Origin: Alcanivoracaceae bacterium
Lineage (GTDB): Bacteria; Pseudomonadota; Gammaproteobacteria; Pseudomonadales; Alcanivoracaceae
Assembly: GCA_029213045.1 (NCBI GenBank)
Contig: JARGPN010000007.1
Span: 124,001-188,000, forward strand
Direction: 5' to 3'
Length of the DNA: 64,000 bases
The notes beneath the pieces were generated by a model. It worked only from the letters and a program-made list of their open reading frames with translations, was not told the origin of the DNA and searched no databases. This document shows, one piece after another, positions 8,999-17,054 of this stretch; position 1 is the stretch's first letter, and every line of letters starts with the position of its first letter. A program made the position numbers and the translations under genes.

Positions 8999-10576
8999 CT
9001 ACACCGTTTTTAGTGCCAACAAACCCGTGCTCAGTTGATCCGCCACGCTGGCGCGAACTGTTTTATCTTGGGTATTCTTTAACTCGTAGTCCGCAGGATT
9101 AAAACGCGCGATGCGCATACGGTATTCCGCGTTAAACCCGGGATAGAGCGTATTGTTTCGGCCATTCGGACTTAGATACCAGCTTTCACAACCGGATTTC
9201 CACACCGTGTGCTCGCTACGCGCATCCATGGTTTTGACAAACTTCGCTTCCACACTTGGCTTCACTGATATGGATTTCAATCCACGCTGGCGTCGAAACT
9301 CAACGGCCTGCCAAACATAATCAATTTGCGCTTCCGAGTAGGCGATTACCGACGTGTGGCCAGGCCCCGTAAATGGCCCCACCAAGAAGTACAGATTAGG
9401 GAAATCTGCCGTGGCGATGCCCTGATAGGCCTCTGCACCTTCAGACCATTTCGTATTCAGGTCTTGCTTGTTGCGACCGATGATCGGCATAGGCGCGCCG
9501 GTTTTTCGCACCACATATCCAGTAGCAAAAATAATCACATCTAACTCGTGCTCTACGCCGTCGGCGGTCACGATGCCTTTTTCGGTGATGCGCGAAATAC
9601 CCTCTGTCACCAACGACACATCGTCGCGCTGCATGGTCGGATACCAGTCACTTGATACCAGCACTCGCTTGCAGCCGAACTTAAAGGTAGGCGTTAATTT
9701 CTCTTTTAATGCTTCATCACGCACTTTTCGATTTAAATAACTACGGCAAATCTTTTCCGGCTGTGATTTAAATAAATCGTACTTCAAAATCAAAAATGGC
9801 GCGGTCAATTCATTCAGCCAGTAGTTGCCGAGTCGCGCCGCTTTCATGCGCTGCGGCTTTTCGCGGTAACGTACTTTTTCTTCTTCCGGAATATCTCGAT
9901 CTAAGCGCGGCATAATCCAGTTGGCAGTGCGCTGAAAAACCGTCAGATGTTTTACTTGATCGACAATCGCTGGGCCCACTTGTACACCGGTGGCACCGGT
10001 ACCAATAAGACCCACACGCTTTCCTTTTAGATCAATGCTGTGATCCCAACGTGCGGTGTGAATTTTCTCACCTTTAAACGTATCCAGGCCTGAAATGTTT
10101 GGCATTTGGGCTTCAGAAAACGGCCCAGGCGCGGCCACGACATTACGCGCACGGATGGTTTCACCCGCCGCTGTGTTAATTTCCCAAATGCCGTCGGCCT
10201 CATTGTAATGCGCGCCGTTTACTTCGGTATTAAATTGCATGTACGGGTACATGTCGTATTTTTTTGCACAGTGGCGAATGTACTGATGAATTTCACCTTG
10301 CTTCGCGTAAGCGTTAGACCATTCAGCCCAAGGCTCAAACGAGTAAGAATACAACGCCGATTTCACGTCGCAGCCACAACCCGGATATGTGTTGTCGCGC
10401 CACGTGCCTCCGACGTCGTTGCCTTTGTCAAACACACGAAAATTTTTCACGCCCGCGCGCTTTAAACGAATGCCCATACCCAAGCCTGAAAAACCGGCGC
10501 CAATCACGGCGACTTCGAGTACTTCGTTGTTTACCTGCGGCGTTGCCTTGTCGGCGATCTTTGCTTTTGCAGTCAT
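8999..10576 (-). CDS. Flavin-containing monooxygenase, Baeyer-Villiger type
   Basis: A 525-residue FAD- and NADPH-dependent oxygenase that would insert oxygen next to a ketone or oxidise a soft heteroatom. VIGAGFSGLGMGIRL (about 25-40) is the FAD Rossmann motif, FKGEKIHTARWDHS the Baeyer-Villiger fingerprint FxGxxxHxxxW, and GLIGTGATGVQ the NADPH-binding motif. YPGCGCDVKSALYSYSFEP is typical of the family. ATG 10576, with GAGAGC a few bases upstream, is preferred over the in-frame GTG at 10588. A TetR gene ends 54 bases upstream on the same strand and probably controls it. The substrate (cyclic, linear or steroid ketone) cannot be told from sequence alone. Confidence 0.9.
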   Translation of the reverse strand: MTAKAKIADKATPQVNNEVLEVAVIGAGFSGLGMGIRLKRAGVKNFRVFDKGNDVGGTWRDNTYPGCGCDVKSALYSYSFEPWAEWSNAYAKQGEIHQYIRHCAKKYDMYPYMQFNTEVNGAHYNEADGIWEINTAAGETIRARNVVAAPGPFSEAQMPNISGLDTFKGEKIHTARWDHSIDLKGKRVGLIGTGATGVQVGPAIVDQVKHLTVFQRTANWIMPRLDRDIPEEEKVRYREKPQRMKAARLGNYWLNELTAPFLILKYDLFKSQPEKICRSYLNRKVRDEALKEKLTPTFKFGCKRVLVSSDWYPTMQRDDVSLVTEGISRITEKGIVTADGVEHELDVIIFATGYVVRKTGAPMPIIGRNKQDLNTKWSEGAEAYQGIATADFPNLYFLVGPFTGPGHTSVIAYSEAQIDYVWQAVEFRRQRGLKSISVKPSVEAKFVKTMDARSEHTVWKSGCESWYLSPNGRNNTLYPGFNAEYRMRIARFNPADYELKNTQDKTVRASVADQLSTGLLALKTV

Positions 10577-10630
10577 GGTTGCTCTCACTCGTTAATAATC
10601 GTTTTATGTAGAAGCCGGCGTGCTTTCTGA

Positions 10631-11314
10631 TTAGCTATTTTGTATTGATCCTGTGCCTGGAAATGTCGCCAAAATCGGCATCATTCGGTGCAAGGTGTCG
10701 TGCGGCATGTACATCAGCAAGGCACCCAGAGTAAATTTGGTGCATACCTTGGCGGCCTGATGCGGCGTTAAACTTTCGTCGCGGGTCATGCGGTTGGCGA
10801 GCTGGAAAATCATTCCCACCATGGCGTCAGATAAATCCCTAGGGCGGTCTACTTTGACGACGTTGTCGGCGTTCGCGCGGGCGAAGTCGCGAGTCATTTC
10901 ATCTGCCACGGCGTCACAGATACCCCAGAATAATTGTTCCAGCGCGGGCACTGCCGCTAACCCAGAACGCAAAATCGACATGGTGATTTCTTTATGTCGC
11001 GCCAACATCTCAAACACCAAGTCATAGGTACGCTGCACTCCCATCAACACATCCAGTGGTGATTGCATATTCATGCTCCGACGCACCTCTAAAACACCCG
11101 CATGTACTTCTTCAAATGCGTCTTGAGCAATCAGCAAGAACAGCTCTTCTTTATCACGGAACTGCCCATAAAAAGCACTAATCCCCACACCCGCGCGTTC
11201 CGCGATCTGTGCCACCTGCGCATGAGCAAAGCCACGCTCGGCGAACAGCGCTGTGGCGGCATCGATGATCGACTGACGTGTTTGTGCAAGCTGAGCTTGG
11301 GTTCGGCGCGCCAT
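10631..11314 (-). CDS. TetR/AcrR-family regulator beside the monooxygenase
   Basis: 227 residues. The N-terminal helix-turn-helix (TRQSIIDAATALFAERGF, then VAQIAERAGVGISAFYGQF) is followed by a helical effector domain. ATG 11314 is chosen because GGAG lies eight bases upstream and the domain starts at once; the frame stays open to 11446 but that extension has no ribosome site. An inverted repeat at 11341-11364 lies just upstream and looks like its own operator. It is co-directional with the monooxygenase gene and likely co-transcribed with it. Confidence 0.87.
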   Translation of the reverse strand: MARRTQAQLAQTRQSIIDAATALFAERGFAHAQVAQIAERAGVGISAFYGQFRDKEELFLLIAQDAFEEVHAGVLEVRRSMNMQSPLDVLMGVQRTYDLVFEMLARHKEITMSILRSGLAAVPALEQLFWGICDAVADEMTRDFARANADNVVKVDRPRDLSDAMVGMIFQLANRMTRDESLTPHQAAKVCTKFTLGALLMYMPHDTLHRMMPILATFPGTGSIQNS

Positions 11315-11340
11315 GCTGCGTACTCCACTAGGGGCTATAT

Positions 11341-11364
11341 TTATCGGAATGCAGATTCCGTTAA
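11341..11364. promoter_or_regulatory. Inverted repeat, probable TetR operator
   Basis: Half-sites CGGAAT and ATTCCG are separated by GCAG, and the symmetry extends to TTA and TAA outside with a single mismatch. It sits 27 bases upstream of the TetR start, where autoregulation would be expected. Confidence 0.55.
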
Positions 11365-11532
11365 ATTCGATATGGCGCAAACATAGCACGTAAGTGGCTG
11401 AATAAAAAAGGCTATTAATCAGATCAATACAGGCCAAAATAGCCATTTAGGAGGATTTACGTTACGGTGGGGCAAGATAAAGCCGCCGAAAGGGTTCGTC
11501 GCAAGCAACGGAAAGCGGAAGGCGTGGGAGGG

Positions 11533-11567
11533 CGATCCACGAACCCGAGATCGTGGGCCGTGGATCG
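11533..11567. repeat. Inverted repeat downstream of the VOC gene
   Basis: CGATCCACG and CGTGGATCG form a perfect 9-bp stem around 17 bases that can themselves pair weakly (CCC with GGG). It lies just beyond the stop of the VOC gene. There is no T-run, so it is a weak candidate for a terminator or RNA-stabilising hairpin. Confidence 0.4.
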
Positions 11568-11580
11568 TAAGAGCAGAAGA

Positions 11581-11934
11581 CTAGGCGTCAGACCACACCG
11601 CAAACTCGTTGCCGCTAGGCTCGGTAAAATGAAAACGTCGGCCACCAGGAAATTCGAATATCGGCTTGATTATTTTGCCGCCCGCACCGCTCACCTTTTC
11701 TAATGTTTCCTCTAAGCGCTCACTAAAGAAAACGATCAGTGCGCCGCCACTCGACGCTGACGAATATAAGGGCGCGCTGTAAAAGCCGCCATCCAAGCCT
11801 TCGTTTGAGAAGGCGCTATACTCCGAGCCGTAATCTTGAAACGACCACGCAAAGGCTTTTTCAAAGAACGCTTTGGTGCCTTGCAGGTCCTTTGCGGGAT
11901 ATTCGACATAATTGATTTTTTCATGTTCAGGCAT
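11581..11934 (-). CDS. VOC-superfamily (glyoxalase/dioxygenase-fold) protein
   Basis: A 117-residue single-domain vicinal-oxygen-chelate fold protein. It begins INYVEYPAKDLQGTKAFFEKAFAW, the usual first beta-alpha unit, and ends with GGRRFHFTEPSGNEFAVWS, where the final Glu could be a metal ligand. The family includes glyoxalases, antibiotic-binding proteins and enzymes of unknown role; nothing here fixes the function. GAGAGGAG precedes ATG 11934. It appears to be a monocistronic gene on the minus strand. Confidence 0.82.
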   Translation of the reverse strand: MPEHEKINYVEYPAKDLQGTKAFFEKAFAWSFQDYGSEYSAFSNEGLDGGFYSAPLYSSASSGGALIVFFSERLEETLEKVSGAGGKIIKPIFEFPGGRRFHFTEPSGNEFAVWSDA

Positions 11935-12239
11935 ACTCCTCTCCCAACCAACCGCCTATTTGCATTCTCACCATAATCATCTACGACACATCGACAAGAA
12001 AAGAACTTCCTACCTAATAACGACCGCGCAGCCTGTTAACACTCGAAACAACCTATCGTTTTATATTAAAAATGTGATCCTTTTTAAGCATACCATCGTC
12101 CCAGTTTCACCTGAGTTTCACCTATTTAGGCCGTTGGTCGGCAACTTAAATGATGGCTTTGTTCTCACTTTTTAAGTGGTGCTAAAGTGATGTTATACAG
12201 GGAAGGGGGAACGGTTTTTTACCGCTCCGGGAGATCGAC
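11935..12239. other. 305-base intergenic region, AT-rich, divergent promoters
   Basis: No credible gene. It separates the minus-strand VOC gene from the plus-strand small membrane protein at 12240. A tandem GTTTCACCT duplication lies near 12105-12120, and TTATAC near 12192 could be a -10 element for the downstream gene. GGGAGATC at 12230-12237 is the ribosome site of that gene. Confidence 0.5.
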
Positions 12240-12509
12240 ATGGAATTCGTCTTTATCGTGCTTGGCATCATCGCCATTTTTGTTTTTTTAGTTTTCTTTC
12301 TTCGCCCCAAGGCTGACCAGCCTTCGTTGACACCAACGGAGGTGATTCGTAACGCGGAGGCGATGCACCAATACGACCACGACGAACAAGCCATATTTCT
12401 ACTTCAGGAATATTCTAGTCGTTTCCCTCAAGACCGCTCTTTGCGAGAAAAATTAATTCAAATTGAGGCCTCGCACCAAAAGAAGCGAAAACAACTGCTG
12501 CCTCATTAG
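12240..12509 (+). CDS. Small single-pass membrane protein with one TPR-like unit (copy 1)
   Basis: 89 residues, function not recognised. Residues 3-22 are one strongly hydrophobic TM segment. After a short linker, residues 30-76 (LTPTEVIRNAEA, then QAIFLLQEYSSRFPQDRSLREKLIQIE) form a helix pair resembling a single tetratricopeptide unit, like the C-terminal unit of FimV; the tail is basic. It is clearly paralogous to the 77-residue protein at 14376: both share the N-terminal ME, an IVLG TM start, PxEV, AIxxLQ, RxPxD and a closing LxxIE. The two copies flank an opposite-strand pair of unknown genes. A cytoplasmic protein-protein docking role is likely but inferred. Confidence 0.75.
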   Translation: MEFVFIVLGIIAIFVFLVFFLRPKADQPSLTPTEVIRNAEAMHQYDHDEQAIFLLQEYSSRFPQDRSLREKLIQIEASHQKKRKQLLPH

Positions 12510-12611
12510 TTTGCTGGAAAATCTAGGGTTGGAAAAAAAGCGAAGGGCGCACATCACGACACAGATCAATATCGGTAGCTATGATTATCCCGCTATAGCT
12601 CCCGACTGATC

Positions 12612-12641
12612 GGCGGCAGTCGCCAGACTGCCGCCTATTTT
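12612..12641. terminator. Intrinsic terminator
   Basis: GGCGGCAGTC and GACTGCCGCC pair perfectly over 10 bp around a GCCA loop, followed by TATTTT. It lies between the convergent genes at 12240-12509 and 12665-13783. Confidence 0.8.
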
Positions 12642-12664
12642 GACGCCCTAAATAGACAGAGCCG

Positions 12665-13783
12665 CTAACCTAACACTGCGTTCAAATCATCGGCGGCGTG
12701 TGATTTGGCGCTTTCGATAAAGGCTTTAGCCAGGTCGTCAGGCACCCGAGACATCAATACTTTTAGTTCGGCTCCACGATCCGCTGCACGCATTTCTCTG
12801 AGCATATTTATTTGCCAATCAGAGTGGTCCAGCATGGCGTTGAGGGCACAGGTCAGCGTTGCTTCCGGCGCATCCAACCAAAGGTGCGCCAACAGCGGCC
12901 ATAATTGCTCCGCATCAATTTCCTTCAGCAACGATGCCACGGTGTTGACGTCTTGCAGCGCGGGCAACGACAACGACTTATGACGATTTTGAGGCTGCAT
13001 ATTCGCAACAGCAAGAATGAGGGGCTCCCACAAATTATGGTCGCGAGAGATATCTATGACCGACTGCATCCGATTCTCACCTAGCGAGACCAACACGTCT
13101 CCCATCTCACCTTTCATTTTATCGGTTAGATGGGTTAGTAACACAAGCGTCTGCGGCCACATATCCGAGTCACTGGCCGCTTGCAAAATTTCACGACGGC
13201 GTTGATCGGAAAGAAATTCAAGCAAGGTATTCAAACTTTCTCGCTGCTCGACAAATATGCCGACACGCAGCAGGGCGTCCGCCGAGCCTATGCTGCTCAG
13301 AATGTCACGTAATACATTATCGCTGATTGACGTCACAAACCGTGCCAGCGTGATGTATTCCTCTTGTCGCACCAATTCTTGCGCCACCTCCACAATCGTC
13401 ACTGGGGGAATCTTGCTGACGATGCGCGCAGCACGGTGCGGCTCCAAATGAATGCACAGCTTTGCCAAAAATTTGGGCGATAACTTGGACGATAATTTAA
13501 TCGCTCGCTCAGGATCCATTTCGCCTGCAACGCCAGCGCCCAACACCGAACCCAAAACCGTCTCCGCAAGCTTGGCGCTCGCACCGGTTGGTATCACGCG
13601 GCTCAGACTAGCAAGGCGCGCATAGTTACTTTGATGCCGCTGGTACATGGCGTTCGAGATATCTTCACGAAACGCACGCACCTGAGAAGAATGCGCAGAC
13701 GTTAGAAAGTCCAGCCCACCACTTTCGATATTAAGTACTCGTTCTAGCTTGATGCGCTCTGCATCGATGTCGAAATCATGCAT
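12665..13783 (-). CDS. Unknown helical-repeat protein (372 aa)
   Basis: I do not recognise a named family. The protein is almost wholly alpha-helical with no signal peptide or TM segment. Residues about 95-150 (RAIKLSSKLSPKFLAKLC, HLEPHRAARIVSKIPPVTIV) resemble the superhelical N-terminal domain of MgtE, and later segments (HNLWEPLILAVANMQ, EQLWPLLAHLWLDAP) suggest further HEAT-like repeats. Such solenoids usually bind other proteins. GAGGTGACGC directly precedes ATG 13783. It follows the 74-residue protein by eight bases, so the two form an operon and may act together. Confidence 0.75.
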   Translation of the reverse strand: MHDFDIDAERIKLERVLNIESGGLDFLTSAHSSQVRAFREDISNAMYQRHQSNYARLASLSRVIPTGASAKLAETVLGSVLGAGVAGEMDPERAIKLSSKLSPKFLAKLCIHLEPHRAARIVSKIPPVTIVEVAQELVRQEEYITLARFVTSISDNVLRDILSSIGSADALLRVGIFVEQRESLNTLLEFLSDQRRREILQAASDSDMWPQTLVLLTHLTDKMKGEMGDVLVSLGENRMQSVIDISRDHNLWEPLILAVANMQPQNRHKSLSLPALQDVNTVASLLKEIDAEQLWPLLAHLWLDAPEATLTCALNAMLDHSDWQINMLREMRAADRGAELKVLMSRVPDDLAKAFIESAKSHAADDLNAVLG

Positions 13784-13791
13784 GCGTCACC

Positions 13792-14016
13792 TCAGCTGAA
13801 AAGCATTTTTTTAACGGTGCCGCGCAACGGTAACGGCACAACACTTAGCGCGTTATTCACTGCGCCGTTAATTCGCTCGTCTTTTTTCTGCACGGCGGAT
13901 TGCAGCAAGCTCAACAACTGTTGCTGCTGATCGCTGGGCAATGATTTTACAAACTCGGCGCTGCTTTCCGACAACGCTAAACCGGCAAGCAGGTCGTCTA
14001 GTTCCGTAGTAGGCAT
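13792..14016 (-). CDS. Unknown small helical protein (74 aa), partner of the helical-repeat protein
   Basis: 74 residues, not recognised. It is acidic at the N-terminus (TELDDLLAGLALSESSAEFV), then SLPSDQQQQLLSLLQSAVQ, and ends in a basic amphipathic stretch (PLPLRGTVKKMLFS). No TM or signal peptide. GAAGGA seven bases before ATG 14016 supports expression. It lies immediately upstream of the 372-residue gene on the same strand with an eight-base gap, so the two are probably co-translated. Confidence 0.7.
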   Translation of the reverse strand: MPTTELDDLLAGLALSESSAEFVKSLPSDQQQQLLSLLQSAVQKKDERINGAVNNALSVVPLPLRGTVKKMLFS

Positions 14017-14375
14017 GAAATATCCTTCATCGGCACGCGGGCAATCCTGATGTAGTTACGGAAAGGCACGTGCGCTGTAAATGTGCCCACGATTATCAAT
14101 AAACCGCTCATTAACACCAGTGCGCAAACGCCGTGATGTACTGACCGCACGGACAATTGGCCTAAATACACTACTAAAACCAGCGAGCAAAATGACGCGC
14201 GCGTCAATCCGCGCGAACTAGGTACGCTTTTTGTGAGCATGCTCCGTTACATGGGCTGTTTATCGCTCGCCATATAACTGGTCGATTTTTCAGCATGGCC
14301 GGTCTGTCTCCTTGCCGCCCTGCAGCGTATAAATAGTGTACGAACACAGATGGCGAGGAGCAGAGGGAAGTCTCC
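14017..14375. other. 359-base intergenic region between divergent unknown genes
   Basis: It holds the upstream regions of the minus-strand 74-residue gene and the plus-strand small TPR-like gene. TATAAATAG near 14327 and GAGGAGCAGAGGGAAG at 14355-14370 belong to the plus-strand gene. An 80-codon minus-strand frame (13998-14240) with two hydrophobic segments overlaps the 74-residue gene and has no properly spaced ribosome site; I do not call it. Confidence 0.45.
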
Positions 14376-14609
14376 GTGGAAATTTGGGTCATTGTTTTAG
14401 GGACAGTAATTATTCTGCTTATGCTTTGGGGATTAATGCGGGGCACTCGACAAGAGTTACTGTCGCCAGAAGAAGTATTGCAAGAAGTTGAGATTTATCG
14501 TTCTTATGGTCGCTACAAAGATGCCATAAAAGTGTTGCAACGTGGCCTTGAGCGATATCCCAAGGACCCGATGCTGCTTCGCACGCTCGAAGAGATTGAA
14601 CAATATTGA
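14376..14609 (+). CDS. Small single-pass membrane protein with one TPR-like unit (copy 2)
   Basis: 77 residues, function not recognised; GTG start with AGAGGGAAG about eight bases upstream. Residues 3-21 form a TM segment (WVIVLGTVIILLMLWGLM). Residues 29-75 (SPEEVLQEVEIYRSYGRY, then DAIKVLQRGLERYPKDPMLL) are a close match to one TPR unit. It is paralogous to the 89-residue protein at 12240 and in the same orientation, with the two minus-strand unknown genes between them. This suggests a duplicated membrane adaptor flanking its possible partners. Confidence 0.75.
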   Translation: MEIWVIVLGTVIILLMLWGLMRGTRQELLSPEEVLQEVEIYRSYGRYKDAIKVLQRGLERYPKDPMLLRTLEEIEQY

Positions 14610-14622
14610 TTGTTAAGGTTCC

Positions 14623-14642
14623 GTCTTATCTCTTGATAAGAC
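14623..14642. repeat. Short hairpin after the TPR-like gene
   Basis: GTCTTATC and GATAAGAC pair perfectly (8 bp) around TCTT, 13 bases after the stop codon. No T-run follows, so it may only be an RNA 3'-end structure. Confidence 0.45.
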
Positions 14643-14720
14643 TAGGGGCAAAGCCTAAAAGTTTGCGCTTTCGGTTTGCCTCTATTTTATTCTGCTTGCC
14701 CTGCATGTCGTAAGGCTAAA

Positions 14721-14753
14721 AAGGGCTGAAGATTTCTTCAGCCCTTTCTTTTT
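14721..14753. terminator. Bidirectional intrinsic terminator
   Basis: AAGGGCTGAAG pairs with CTTCAGCCCTT around ATTT, with a T-rich tail on the plus strand and an A-run before it that becomes a T-run on the minus strand. It separates the convergent small TPR-like gene and acyl-CoA dehydrogenase gene. Confidence 0.88.
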
Positions 14754-14785
14754 GCGCGTACTTCTAGGTGTCTATTTCTTTACGC

Positions 14786-15940
14786 TTATTTACCAACGAT
14801 AGAACGAGCGATAATTTCCTTCATGATTTCACTGGTGCCGCCGTAGATACGCTGAATTCGCGCATCAACATAATCACGCGCAATCGGATATTCCTTCATG
14901 TAGCCGTAGCCGCCAAACAACTGCAAACACTCGTCGGCAACTTTTGCCTGTAACTCTGTTGTAGTGAGCTTTGCGATGGAGGCATTCACGGTCGTTAATT
15001 CGCCCGCATCATATTGCGTTGAACATTGCGCACAGAATGCTTTGTTCACTTCAATCTGCGCTTTCAGGTCCGCCAACTTGAAGCGGGTGTTCTGAAATTG
15101 GCCGACACTCATGCCAAAGGCCTTACGCTCGTGAACGTATTCAATAGTACGCTGCAACATACCTTCGCAGGCTGCCACGGCGCCCAGCGCCAAAATTAAT
15201 CGTTCGCGGGGCAACTCATTCATCAAGTTTGCAAAGCCTCGACCTTCACCACCCAACACTTGGTCCGCACCTACACGAACATTTTCAAAGAACAACTCGG
15301 AGGTGTCCGCAGCGTGTTGACCCATTTTTTCAAGATTGCGACCGCGCGCAAAGCCTGGCAGGGATGTATCAACCGTGATCAAACTCATACCGCGTGATCC
15401 CGCTGCAGGATCGGTTTTACATGCCAGCACAATCACGTCGCAGTGTTGGCCGTTGGTGATAAACGTCTTCTGTCCGTTAATCAGCAGGTCGTCACCGTCT
15501 TTATCGGCGCGCGTTTTCATGCTTTGCAAGTCGGAGCCGGCTCCCGGCTCAGTCATACCAATGGCACCAACGGCTTCACCGCTTACCATTTTGGGCAACC
15601 ATGTTTGCTTTTGCTCTTCGCTACCGAGATGCAAAATGTACGGCGCCACAATGTCGGAATGCACTGAAATATTTGACGCTAAACCACCAAAGCCCATGCG
15701 CGACGCTTCTTCAACAACAATAGCCGATAACCGAAAGCTAGCACCAAAGCCGCCGTATTCTTCTGGCACATCGACACACAACAAGCCGTTTTCACCTAAC
15801 TTATTCCACACTGCGCGGGGAGTGATTTCGTCTTTTTCCCACTGCTCATAGTGCGGCGCGACTTCATTCTCAAAAAACTTACGAACGTTATCGCGAAATA
15901 ATTCAATTTCAGCTTGGTCGAGTTGTACTGCTTGGCTCAT
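14786..15940 (-). CDS. Acyl-CoA dehydrogenase (384 aa)
   Basis: FAD-dependent alpha,beta-dehydrogenation of an acyl-CoA in beta-oxidation or branched-chain acid breakdown, passing electrons to ETF. The normal three-domain length is present: an N-terminal helical domain, the middle beta domain signature AIGMTEPGAGSDLQSMKT, and the C-terminal QLFGGYGYMKEYPIARDYVD and RIYGGTSEIMKEIIAR. ATG 15940, with GGAGAAAA upstream, fits the family length; the frame stays open to 16081 but that extension is low-complexity and unlike the family. The lipase gene lies upstream on the same strand, separated by 244 bases containing a large hairpin. Chain-length specificity cannot be read. Confidence 0.93.
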   Translation of the reverse strand: MSQAVQLDQAEIELFRDNVRKFFENEVAPHYEQWEKDEITPRAVWNKLGENGLLCVDVPEEYGGFGASFRLSAIVVEEASRMGFGGLASNISVHSDIVAPYILHLGSEEQKQTWLPKMVSGEAVGAIGMTEPGAGSDLQSMKTRADKDGDDLLINGQKTFITNGQHCDVIVLACKTDPAAGSRGMSLITVDTSLPGFARGRNLEKMGQHAADTSELFFENVRVGADQVLGGEGRGFANLMNELPRERLILALGAVAACEGMLQRTIEYVHERKAFGMSVGQFQNTRFKLADLKAQIEVNKAFCAQCSTQYDAGELTTVNASIAKLTTTELQAKVADECLQLFGGYGYMKEYPIARDYVDARIQRIYGGTSEIMKEIIARSIVGK

Positions 15941-16099
15941 GGTTTTCTCCGAAATAAATACAGCGCTCGCGTGACGAGCGTTTTGCTTATTACTGATGCA
16001 CCGCGTTAACGATGCTCGTAACCGCACACCCAACACAGCACCCCTTCCTTGAAACAAGTGGGCTGCCGGTTGAGCCGACAAAAAGGTGGGCGTTATTGT

Positions 16100-16150
16100 A
16101 CCCCTGTTTTACGTCATTCGCGCATTCGCGAGTGACGTAAAATAAGGGGT
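16100..16150. repeat. Large imperfect palindrome (about 51 bases)
   Basis: ACCCCTGTTTTACGTCA on the left pairs with TGACGTAAAATAAGGGGT on the right apart from one bulge and mismatch. The centre contains a smaller TCGCG/CGCGA inverted repeat. It lies between the lipase stop and the acyl-CoA dehydrogenase start. It may terminate or stabilise the lipase transcript, or be a dispersed palindromic element; no T-run follows. Confidence 0.6.
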
Positions 16151-16184
16151 GCGCGAAAGAAATGGTCTTGTCGCGCCAGCAAAG

Positions 16185-17054
16185 TTAGGCAGCGGTGGCT
16201 TCTTCCTGCACGACGTCCTGCAAACATTTTTCCACTTCAGCGAGCACGGTCGGGCTATATAACAAACTAATGTGCCCCAACCGCGGAATGTGAATATTCC
16301 GTGCGTTGCCGCCGAGCACCGCCGCATTCGCCGGCAGTATGAAATTATCCATATTTGAATAAATCGAATAGAACTGCGCGCCCCCAGGGGTTTCACCAGC
16401 GGCGGCAAGCTCTTGGATAAACGGGCTTTTGTAACGAAGCTGCGCGGCCGCTCCGCGCGCCATAAATAAATTCGCCACGCGAGTGCCTTGATGCGGCGAG
16501 CCCAACGTAATGACTTTGTCGACTTTTCCGGCGAGGCCTAAGTTAATCAATGCGTAGCGGGTTAACGGGCCACCCATTGAATGGCACACAAGATGGGCCT
16601 TTTCTGCGCCGGTGGCCTCCAGTATACGGTTCACATGGTCAGTAACCTGCTGGGATAATTTGCGCGCATTAATAGTAGGAGGCGTGTAACTCACCGCATA
16701 AACGTTGTGCCAGCCACGGCGTTTTAGTTGCCACTGCATCCATAAAAAATTTGCGCTGACGCCGCCATAACCGTGTACCAGAATCACCGGCGTTTGGCCC
16801 ATTTTCTTACTGCGCGCAGGGGATGCATCATGCAGCAACCGCAAAGGATAAGTGACCGCGAGGAAAAACATCGCGAGGCACTCAGTCGTAATGCCAACGA
16901 TTTTATCCCAACGGGTCAGTGCTTCCGGATGATCGGGCAGCAAGGTCTCGTCGGGGAAGTTGCGATATTCGTAATACCAGCAAGAGTACAGTGCCAAGGT
17001 CATTGCGCTAGTCACCAACAACACAGCGGCTATCACCAGATACAGTAATGTCAT
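16185..17054 (-). CDS. Membrane-anchored lipase-like alpha/beta-hydrolase
   Basis: 289 residues. Residues 1-24 form one N-terminal hydrophobic anchor, and a second hydrophobic stretch lies near 57-75. The hydrolase core follows: VILVHGYGGVSANF (oxyanion loop), LVCHSMGGPLTRYAL (GxSxG nucleophile elbow), VITLGSPHQGTRVAN (typical of bacterial triacylglycerol lipases), and a C-terminal LGHISLLYSP His. ATG 17054, with TGAGGA five bases upstream, is preferred to the TTG at 17066. A short-chain ester or triacylglycerol lipase is likely; the substrate is unproven. Confidence 0.85.
   Translation of the reverse strand: MTLLYLVIAAVLLVTSAMTLALYSCWYYEYRNFPDETLLPDHPEALTRWDKIVGITTECLAMFFLAVTYPLRLLHDASPARSKKMGQTPVILVHGYGGVSANFLWMQWQLKRRGWHNVYAVSYTPPTINARKLSQQVTDHVNRILEATGAEKAHLVCHSMGGPLTRYALINLGLAGKVDKVITLGSPHQGTRVANLFMARGAAAQLRYKSPFIQELAAAGETPGGAQFYSIYSNMDNFILPANAAVLGGNARNIHIPRLGHISLLYSPTVLAEVEKCLQDVVQEEATAA

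Noticed and set aside
11315..11446. 44-codon N-terminal extension of the TetR regulator
   Set aside because: No Shine-Dalgarno at 11446, extension unlike the family, and it would cover the putative operator.
11490..11570. Structured GC-rich stretch considered as a tRNA or small RNA
   Set aside because: No cloverleaf, no standard T-loop in the right frame; only a simple inverted repeat can be supported.
11467..11703. 78-codon plus-strand frame before the VOC gene
   Set aside because: Arg-rich, overlaps the VOC gene end on the other strand, no homology recognised.
13998..14240. 80-codon minus-strand frame with two hydrophobic segments
   Set aside because: It overlaps the well-supported 74-residue gene, its GGAG lies too close to the ATG, and it matches no known family.
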